DNA of 64,000 bases, from NCBI RefSeq assembly GCF_002295105.1, contig NZ_NSGH01000006.1:62001-126000 (forward strand), in the 5' to 3' direction. How positions within the stretch are numbered: the first letter of the stretch is position 1; the number at the start of each line of letters is the position of its first letter. The translations under genes were made by a program, and so were the position numbers. Positions 58,771-64,000 of the stretch are shown here, in pieces. The notes below the pieces were generated by a model that saw only the letters and a program-made list of their open reading frames with translations, did no database searches and was not told the origin of the DNA. The DNA is from Salimicrobium humidisoli (GTDB lineage: Bacteria; Bacillota; Bacilli; Bacillales; Halobacillaceae).

Positions 58771-58779
58771 ACCGCATGA

Positions 58780-58813
58780 CAATACGGGACCCGCTTAGGG
58801 CCCCGTATTATTT
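58780..58813. terminator. Bidirectional terminator between thioesterase and peroxiredoxin genes
   Basis: AATACGGG (58781-58788) pairs with CCCGTATT (58802-58809), flanked by further G-C pairs. Confidence 0.8.
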
Positions 58814-58820
58814 ATGAACA

Positions 58821-59495
58821 TTATTCTTTTAAGTCTTTTTTGCAGAAGTACCAGTCTACACATTCATAGGAATCGTCATTTTCTCTTGCACGAGCATCTT
58901 CTACTGTTTTTGGAGGAGATGCGACAACTTTGTTTCCTTTCGTCCAGTCAGCCGGAGTGGAAACTCCGTGTTTGTCGGTAGTCCTGAGAGCCTCGACGAG
59001 CCGTACGATTTCACCCATATTCCGGCCGGTAGTGAGCGGGTAATATATGAGAGAACGGATTGTTCCTTTGTCATCAATCACAAAAACGGCACGGGAAGCT
59101 TCAGTACCGCTGCTTTCCGGCATAATCATACCGAACTTGGTAGCCACCTGTTTATCGAGGTCGGCGATTACCGGAAACTCGATCTTCGTGTCAAAGTTTT
59201 CTTCAATGTTCCGTATCCAGGCGATATGGGAAGTGATGCTGTCCACACTCAGTCCGAGGAGTTCTGTGTTCATTTCCCGCAACTGATCATAAATCCCCTG
59301 AAACGCTACGAATTCTGTCGTGCATACAGGTGTAAAATCTGCCGGATGGGAAAATAGAACAAACCATTTTCCTTCGTAATCATCGAGAGAAAGCTCTCCG
59401 TGTGTCGTCTGAGCAGTGAAGTCAGGGGCTTTTTCACCGATACGCGGCAAGCCGTAGTGTTTCTGTTCTTCTGTATTATGCTGCTCTTCCATCAT
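58821..59495 (-). CDS. Prx6-type peroxiredoxin with C-terminal Cys pair
   Basis: 224-residue thiol peroxidase reducing H2O2 and organic peroxides. Peroxidatic Cys58 in SHPADFTPVCTTEF; resolving Cys pair near the C-terminus in ECVDWYFC (Cys-x5-Cys). That arrangement matches the archaeal-type thioredoxin peroxidase (as in Aeropyrum) rather than AhpC or the strict 1-Cys Prx6. The long C-terminal extension after TPADWTKGN is typical of this group. ATG pair after GGAGGG. Single gene; the region upstream contains a palindrome at 59528-59560. The electron donor is unknown. Confidence 0.93.
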   Translation of the reverse strand: MMEEQHNTEEQKHYGLPRIGEKAPDFTAQTTHGELSLDDYEGKWFVLFSHPADFTPVCTTEFVAFQGIYDQLREMNTELLGLSVDSITSHIAWIRNIEENFDTKIEFPVIADLDKQVATKFGMIMPESSGTEASRAVFVIDDKGTIRSLIYYPLTTGRNMGEIVRLVEALRTTDKHGVSTPADWTKGNKVVASPPKTVEDARARENDDSYECVDWYFCKKDLKE

Positions 59496-59527
59496 TCAAA
59501 TCCCTCCTGTTACATATTCCGTCCGTC

Positions 59528-59565
59528 CTGAACGGTCCTCTATTTTTGATTCCCGTTCAGTTTTT
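59528..59565 (+). terminator. Isolated terminator-like hairpin
   Basis: CTGAACGG (59528-59535) pairs perfectly with CCGTTCAG (59553-59560) and is followed by five T on the plus strand. No plus-strand gene precedes it, so it may end an antisense RNA or act as an operator for the peroxiredoxin gene. Confidence 0.45.
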
Positions 59566-59693
59566 CATTAAACCACATAGTACGTGAGGTGGTACTGCCA
59601 AACGGGGTAAGGAGGATATTTGTAAACCCCTTTCCCCGGGGGGGAATATGGTAGAATGTTAAGTAAATAAATGTGGTAAAGGAAGGGTCGTTT

Positions 59694-60779
59694 GTGTTGA
59701 AAGACCAGCGTATTTTGGAATTGATCAAAGAAAATCCGTTCATCACCCAGCAGCAGCTATCGGAAAAATTAAATCTTTCACGCTCGGCAGTAGCCGGATA
59801 CATCTCAACGCTTACAAAAAAAGGGGAGATTGTAGGAAGAGCTTATGTTCTGAAAGAGGAGTCGAAAATCTTCTGTATTGGAGGGGCGAATATCGACCGG
59901 AAGAACCGCACGCTTTCACAGGTGCAATACGGAACTTCCAACCCTGTTTCTTCTCTTCAGAGCCTTGGGGGGGTAGCGAGAAACGTGGCTGAGAACCTCG
60001 GGAAACTTACCTGTGATGTTTCTCTTATTGCACTTACCGGAGAAGACCAGGACGGGGAATGGCTGATGAAACAGACGAAACAGCAGGGAGTGGACGTTTC
60101 GCAGTCCTTTGCCCTGAATGGAGAAAAAACCGGAGCCTACACTTCTATCCTAGATTCGTCCGGAGAACTGGTACTCGCAGTGGCGGATATGGAATTGTAT
60201 GACCGTTTCACCTCCGGGCTTCTTGAAGAGAGATGGCCGCATATTGCTTCTGCGGAAGTGATTTTTGCAGATACGAACCTGCCGGAGGCAACACTTTCCT
60301 ATTTGATTCAGCGGGCGGATAAAGAAGACCGCCATCTTTGGATACATACGGTTTCCACGACGAAAATGAAGCGACTGCCGGAAGATTTAAGCGGAGTCGG
60401 TGTGTTGTTCATCAACCTTGAAGAAGCAGCGGAACTTACAGGCGTGCATGGGGGAACGAAGGAAGAATGGAGAGAAGCCTGTGACCTCATGATCGGACGG
60501 GGAGTCTCAAAAGTTGTCATCCATCTTGATACGGACGGAGTATTTGTAAGAACGGATACGGGGGAAGAAGAATACGCGGCACCATACCCGCATACTTTGG
60601 AAGATGGTACCGGGGTTAAGGAAGCGTTTATCAGCGGCATGCTTTTCGGCTATACCCATAAGGAGTCTTTTCGCGATTCGATTCTGCTCGGAATGGCGGC
60701 AGCTGCCGAAGCGTGGCAGAGTACGGAAACCGTCGCCGCTCTTTCCAAGGAGAAATTGTATAATCAACTGCAAAGTTAG
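59694..60779 (+). CDS. HTH-PfkB family sugar/nucleoside kinase-like protein
   Basis: 361 residues: N-terminal winged HTH (about 1-55; ENPFITQQQLSEKLNLSRSAVAGYISTL) and a ribokinase/PfkB domain (about 60-358) starting IFCIGGANIDRKNRTLSQV. This build matches pseudouridine kinase-like proteins (PsuK/YeiC) of bacteria. The C-terminal active-site motif, normally D-T-x-G-A-G-D, reads EDGTGVKEAF, so the catalytic Asp is Glu and the anion-hole Gly is Lys. Kinase activity may be lost, leaving a ligand-sensing regulator. GTG at 59694 after GGAAGGG; an earlier GTG at 59673 precedes the site. The fra-like gene follows by 12 bases. Confidence 0.85.
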   Translation: MLKDQRILELIKENPFITQQQLSEKLNLSRSAVAGYISTLTKKGEIVGRAYVLKEESKIFCIGGANIDRKNRTLSQVQYGTSNPVSSLQSLGGVARNVAENLGKLTCDVSLIALTGEDQDGEWLMKQTKQQGVDVSQSFALNGEKTGAYTSILDSSGELVLAVADMELYDRFTSGLLEERWPHIASAEVIFADTNLPEATLSYLIQRADKEDRHLWIHTVSTTKMKRLPEDLSGVGVLFINLEEAAELTGVHGGTKEEWREACDLMIGRGVSKVVIHLDTDGVFVRTDTGEEEYAAPYPHTLEDGTGVKEAFISGMLFGYTHKESFRDSILLGMAAAAEAWQSTETVAALSKEKLYNQLQS

Positions 60780-60791
60780 GGAGGGAGACTT

Positions 60792-61160
60792 ATGGAAACG
60801 TTCGAGAAATACCTGGAAACGCTGACCGCCCCTGAAGCGAGAGTGCGGATGGAAGAAGTGCTCACGTGGATGAGGGAAGAATTTCCGCAGCTTAATGAAA
60901 GAATCGCGTGGAATCAGCCTATGTTCACAGATCACGGCACATATATCATCGGATTCAGTGCGTCCAAAAAACATATGGCTGTCTCGCCGGAGAAAGAAGG
61001 CATTACCCATTTTTCAAAAGAGATAGAAGACGCAGGATATAGACATACGAAAATGCTGTTGCAGATTCCCTGGGCAAAACCTGTAGACTATAAACTTTTA
61101 AAGCGAATGATTTCATACAACATAGCTGAAAAGAAGAACTGTACTTCCTTTTGGAGATAA
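60792..61160 (+). CDS. fra: Frataxin-like iron chaperone, YdhG/Fra family (DUF1801)
   Basis: 122-residue cytosolic protein of the DUF1801/YdhG family; B. subtilis YdhG (Fra) is an iron chaperone helping iron-sulfur and heme assembly. Recognisable parts are MEEVLTWMREEFPQLNERIAWNQPMFTDHGTYIIGFSASKKHMAVSPE, split across the fold, and HTKMLLQIPWAKPVDYKLLKRMI at the C-terminus. ATG after TTAGGGAGGGAG, 12 bases after the PfkB-like gene, hence co-transcribed. Iron-binding residues are not identifiable by eye. No terminator could be seen immediately after it. Confidence 0.85.
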   Translation: METFEKYLETLTAPEARVRMEEVLTWMREEFPQLNERIAWNQPMFTDHGTYIIGFSASKKHMAVSPEKEGITHFSKEIEDAGYRHTKMLLQIPWAKPVDYKLLKRMISYNIAEKKNCTSFWR

Positions 61161-61292
61161 ACAAAAACATCTGTAACATCCATTTTTTCCGAAAATTCGA
61201 GCATCATTGAGGAAATCGGTATCATTTCTATTTCGTTTCGGTCAGAAAGCGACACGAAAGGTTTTACTCCCGATAATGGAGGGATTCACACG

Positions 61293-61321
61293 TTGATAAG
61301 CCTCCGGATTACGCGTACATT
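61293..61321 (+). promoter_or_regulatory. Likely promoter of opuAC
   Basis: TTGATA (61293-61298), 17 bp, TACATT (61316-61321), about 50 bases upstream of the start. Confidence 0.5.
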
Positions 61322-61371
61322 TACAATTGTGTTTCAAAAAAGGATCGTTTATTAAAGGAGTTGTAAAATGT

Positions 61372-62280
61372 ATGTGGAAGTCTTTGAGAAAAAACGTAGG
61401 AATAGTGTCTTTCCTGTCAGTCTCCCTGCTGATGGCGGGCTGTGGAAGCGACGGTGAAGAAGCTTCTTCAGGAGGCGGCACAAATGTCAGTGAAGAAGTG
61501 GAACATACCATTGTCGGAATAGAACCGGGAGCAGGGGCAACGGTAGCAACTGAAGAAGCCGTGGAGACTTATGACTCCCTTAACGGCTGGGAGCACGAAA
61601 CAGCTTCGACAGCGGCTATGCTCACTTCTCTCGGGGATGCTATCAAAGCGGAAGAACCTGTGGTTGTAGTCGGATGGTCGCCTCACTATATGTTCGCAAA
61701 GTGGGATCTGAAGTACCTTGAAGATCCGGAGGGGGCATACGGCGGATCAGAACAGATTACTACACTGGCCCGGACAGGATTTGAAGAAGAGTACCCGGGC
61801 GCTTACCAGATTCTTGAAAAAATAGGCTGGGATATTTCAACTCTTGAAGAACTGATGCTTAAAGCACAGGAAACTCCGATTGAAGAAGTAGCCCAGACCT
61901 GGATTGATGAGAATCAGGATAAGGTCGATGAGTGGATTGCAGAAGCACCGGAAGGCGAAGGAAAGTCGATTGAACTTGTTATGACTCCGTGGGATTCTGA
62001 ACGTCTGACAGGTAATATGACAAAACGGGTCCTTGAACAGAAGGGGTATGAAGTGACGTTGACTCCCGTAGATCCGGCTATCGTGTTCGAAGCTTTGGCT
62101 CAGGGCGATGCCGACGCCACTCTCGCCGCCTGGCTGCCTAAAACGCACGGCAGTTTCTATGAAGAACATAAAGATAACCTCGTCAAGGTGAACGAAGCTA
62201 TCACAGGTGCAAAAATTGGACTGGCGGTACCGGAATATATGGATATCGAGTCCATTGAAGATCTGGAACCGGCTGAATAA
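61372..62280 (+). CDS. opuAC: Glycine betaine-binding lipoprotein, OpuAC type
   Basis: 302-residue extracytoplasmic receptor with lipoprotein signal (lipobox MAGC, about residues 21-24), a Gly/Ser tether and an OpuAC domain. The aromatic ligand cage of B. subtilis OpuAC is conserved: Trp in VVGWSPHYMF, Trp in TPWDSE, and Trp and His in AAWLPKTH. The order of the two lobes is that of OpuAC, not ProX. It binds glycine betaine or proline betaine for osmoprotection. The ATG at 61372 is 11 bases after AAAGGAG, slightly far. No permease or ATPase gene is adjacent; it probably works with an opuAA-AB pair elsewhere. Confidence 0.93.
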   Translation: MWKSLRKNVGIVSFLSVSLLMAGCGSDGEEASSGGGTNVSEEVEHTIVGIEPGAGATVATEEAVETYDSLNGWEHETASTAAMLTSLGDAIKAEEPVVVVGWSPHYMFAKWDLKYLEDPEGAYGGSEQITTLARTGFEEEYPGAYQILEKIGWDISTLEELMLKAQETPIEEVAQTWIDENQDKVDEWIAEAPEGEGKSIELVMTPWDSERLTGNMTKRVLEQKGYEVTLTPVDPAIVFEALAQGDADATLAAWLPKTHGSFYEEHKDNLVKVNEAITGAKIGLAVPEYMDIESIEDLEPAE

Positions 62281-62287
62281 TATTATA

Positions 62288-62325
62288 AAAGCGTGGAGCC
62301 TGAAAAAGCTCCACGCTTTATTTTG
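62288..62325 (+). terminator. Terminator after opuAC
   Basis: Perfect 12-bp stem AAAGCGTGGAGC/GCTCCACGCTTT followed by a T-rich tail. Confidence 0.9.
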
Positions 62326-62387
62326 TCTTTTTCAAAAAAATATATGATACCCTTAAAAGTAGAAGATTGAATAGGAGGCATCATGCG

Positions 62388-63800
62388 TTGGCTAAAAATA
62401 AAAAGAAGAATCGGAAGAAACCTCATAACAGACCGGCCCCTTCCGGAAAACCGCATTCGTCGAAACAGGAGCAGCCAAAAACGACGGAAGTGACCTGTAC
62501 AGGGCTTACGGACGACGGAAAAGGGATAGCGACGTGGAAGGGAAAACGTCTCGAAATTCCTCACCTCCTTCCGGGTGAAAAAGCGGAAGTCGCCGTACCA
62601 AAGCGCGGACCGGCTGAAGTCGTCCGGGTAACAGAAAAGAGCGAAGTGAGGCAGGAGGCACCCTGTCCTTACTTTTACGTGTGCGGCGGTTGTCAGATAC
62701 AGCATATGACTCCGCTTGCCCAGAATGATTTCAAACAAAGTGTGGTCGACCGGCTTATGCAGCCGTTCGGAAAGCCTGAGAGGATCATGACGATGGAGCA
62801 CCCTTTCGATTATCGTAATAAAAATACGATGACTTTCGGTGAAAATAGGAAACGTCAGATTATCGGAGGATTGTACGCAGCCAACTCCCATGATCTGATA
62901 GAAATCGACCGTTGCCTGATCCACGATCCGAAAGCGGACGCCATCATTGCCACCGTTAAGGAACTGCTGGTGTCTTTTAAACTTCGGGCCTATAATGAAG
63001 ATACAAACCGGGGGTTTCTCCGTCACGTACTGATAAAAACAGGTAAAACGAGCGGAGAAGTGATGGTGGTATTCGTCACCGGCACTCCCGAATTCAAAGG
63101 GAAGAATAATTTCCTCAAAGCTCTTCGGCGTGATCATCCGGAAATTTCAACGATTATCCAGAATATCAATACGCGAAGCGACAGCATGGTACTGGGTAAA
63201 CAGGAAAAAGTTCTGTTCGGTAAAGGGTATATTACCGATACGATCGGAGGCATGGAGTTTGAAATCTCTGCGAAATCTTTTTACCAGATCAACCCTGTAC
63301 AGACGGAGAAACTGTATGGAAAAGCAGTGGAACTTGCCGGCCTGACAGGAAAGGAAACGGTGATAGACGCTTACTGCGGTATCGGCACTATCGGGTTACT
63401 CGCCAGCAAACAGGCAGGTAAAGTGATCGGGGTAGAGATGAATAAAGGAGCAGTCAAAGATGCCATCCGCAACTCCAGACACAATAAAGTGACCAATGCC
63501 CGCTTTTACGAAGGAGATGCCGGAAAGTTCATGATGAAGATGGCTGCAGAAGGCAAAAAAGCGGACGTCGTTATTCTCGACCCTCCGCGAAGCGGCAGTG
63601 ATGAGGCTTTTCTGTCGAGCGTCGTGAAACTCGGACCCGGGCGGGTAGTGTATGTTTCATGTAACCCGGAAACTCAGGTGAGAGATCTTCATTATCTGAA
63701 GAAACACGGGTATAAAGTAAAGGAGATCCACCCGGTGGATATGTTTCCTCAGACGTATCATGTAGAGACAGCAGTACTGTTGGAGAAAAGTAAACGATAA
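62388..63800 (+). CDS. rlmD: 23S rRNA (uracil-5-)-methyltransferase, RlmD/RumA family
   Basis: 470-residue enzyme methylating C5 of uracil in 23S rRNA with SAM. Order: basic N-terminus, TRAM domain (about 35-95), [4Fe-4S] cluster cysteines (APCPYFYVCGGCQIQ plus a later Cys), and the SAM-dependent methyltransferase domain with DAYCGIGTIGLLASKQAGKVIGVEMN, ILDPPRSGSDE and the catalytic Cys in YVSCNPETQVRDL. Start: TTG at 62388, nine bases after AGGAGG. The ATG at 62383 is in another frame and gives a short basic peptide, a decoy. In B. subtilis the related YefA (RlmCD) modifies two uridines; target number is unknown here. Confidence 0.93.
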   Translation: MAKNKKKNRKKPHNRPAPSGKPHSSKQEQPKTTEVTCTGLTDDGKGIATWKGKRLEIPHLLPGEKAEVAVPKRGPAEVVRVTEKSEVRQEAPCPYFYVCGGCQIQHMTPLAQNDFKQSVVDRLMQPFGKPERIMTMEHPFDYRNKNTMTFGENRKRQIIGGLYAANSHDLIEIDRCLIHDPKADAIIATVKELLVSFKLRAYNEDTNRGFLRHVLIKTGKTSGEVMVVFVTGTPEFKGKNNFLKALRRDHPEISTIIQNINTRSDSMVLGKQEKVLFGKGYITDTIGGMEFEISAKSFYQINPVQTEKLYGKAVELAGLTGKETVIDAYCGIGTIGLLASKQAGKVIGVEMNKGAVKDAIRNSRHNKVTNARFYEGDAGKFMMKMAAEGKKADVVILDPPRSGSDEAFLSSVVKLGPGRVVYVSCNPETQVRDLHYLKKHGYKVKEIHPVDMFPQTYHVETAVLLEKSKR

Positions 63801-63830
63801 GCCCGGTATTTTACCGGCGCTTATTTTTTT
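63798..63830 (+). terminator. Terminator after rlmD
   Basis: CCGGTA/TACCGG core extended by AAGC/GCTT, followed by seven T. Confidence 0.8.
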
Positions 63831-63968
63831 CTTGCACTTTCAAACACTTCCCATTAGAGTATATAATGTTAAAATATTATTCAGTTCAGAAAAACCGTGA
63901 AAGATACAGGAAATATAATTCTCTAGCTCAGCACGAATAGTGCTGGAAAGAAAGGGTTCGGATATATT

Positions 63969-64000
63969 ATGAAAGATAATTTCTGGAAGGAGTTACCAAA
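63969..64000 (+). CDS. Start of a probable tRNA-dihydrouridine synthase, cut by the window end
   Basis: Only ten codons are present, reading MKDNFWKELP and one further Lys-like codon. Many Bacillota dihydrouridine synthases begin MKxNFWxELPRPF, so this is the likely identity. The upstream region has TATAAT near 63860, a CAGCAC/GTGCTG hairpin around 63930-63946 and AAAGAAAGGG as ribosome-binding site. Identity rests on N-terminal similarity from memory only. Confidence 0.5.
   Translation, partial: MKDNFWKELP

Noticed and set aside
61372-62280. Apparent circular permutation of the glycine betaine-binding protein relative to ProX.
   Set aside because: The lobe order (IGIEPGAG first, AAWLPKTH and GLAVPEYM last) is the normal order of B. 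subtilis OpuAC, so it is the family standard.
62383-62480. ATG at 62383 close to AGGAGG as a start of a separate basic peptide.
   Set aside because: It is out of frame with rlmD and ends after about 32 codons; the TTG at 62388 leads into the conserved enzyme. A decoy start is more likely than a gene.

Overview
The window looks like chromosomal DNA of a Bacillaceae (Bacillota), probably a moderately halophilic or alkaliphilic one. It has near-consensus Bacillus ribosome-binding sites, many GTG/TTG starts and intrinsic terminators. Several blocks match Bacillus subtilis gene order or families (ydbST, qoxABCD, yjcFGH, ydaP, yueI, sigL, ydhG/fra). Recognisable CcpA (cre), Fur and sigma-B sites are present. 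Acidic proteins and an OpuAC-type glycine betaine receptor fit a salt-adapted lifestyle. The genus cannot be fixed from the sequence alone. I see no prophage, insertion sequence, CRISPR array or secretion-toxin locus; this is mostly ordinary chromosome with some unusual regulation.

Layout. 1-5.7 kb: 3' end of fabI, membrane PH-domain pair ydbS-ydbT, an RluA-type pseudouridine synthase, a small unknown protein, a metallo-beta-lactamase-fold hydrolase, a two-helix membrane peptide and an acetyltransferase. 5.8-9.5 kb: menaquinol oxidase operon qoxABCD (minus). 9.8-14.2 kb: a CheB-CheR-PAS fusion and a PAS-GGDEF-HD-GYP protein in one minus-strand operon. 14.3-16.3 kb: tRNA-Val and yjcH-yjcG-yjcF. 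16.3-20.4 kb: drug-type MFS pump, WYL regulator, then a lysine riboswitch driving dapA. 20.7-26 kb: SH3b amidase, large catalase with a sigma-B promoter, and an ABC-2 exporter pair. 26-31 kb: Fur-controlled siderophore ABC importer and menA. 31.2-33.3 kb: pyruvate oxidase and a YjzC-like peptide, each behind a sigma-B-like promoter. 33.4-39.5 kb: copper block (Csp copper-storage protein, SHOCT membrane protein, CopB ATPase, lipoprotein, histidine kinase and response regulator). 39.6-44.3 kb: an unrecognised membrane protein, two very small genes, a MATE pump and an Old Yellow Enzyme. 44.4-51.5 kb: mqo, yeiH with its divergent LysR regulator, a cysteine-less NlpC/P60 protein, a cytosine-deaminase-type enzyme and a TauE-type exporter. 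51.7-56.8 kb: pyruvate phosphate dikinase, sigma-54, yueI and a zinc-ribbon peptide. 57-64 kb: ZIP transporter, a cobalamin riboswitch followed only by a 23-codon ORF, acyl-CoA thioesterase, peroxiredoxin, HTH-PfkB protein, frataxin-like Fra, OpuAC, RlmD and the first codons of a probable dihydrouridine synthase.

How the genes fit together. Menaquinone respiration is represented by menA (quinone), mqo (electrons in) and qoxABCD (terminal oxidase). Carbon control is represented by cre sites at rpoN and a small membrane gene, and by two CcpN-like boxes at pyruvate phosphate dikinase. Stress and metal homeostasis are represented by sigma-B-type promoters, the copper block, the Fur importer and the ZIP gene with a MntR-like operator.

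The most unusual signals are: the cobalamin riboswitch without a B12-related gene; two genes whose well-placed ribosome-binding sites face AUC or AUU rather than AUG/GUG/UUG; a tRNA-Val with C instead of U at position 33; the cysteine-less NlpC/P60 and the PfkB protein with an altered catalytic motif; and a duplicated upstream element in the copper block.
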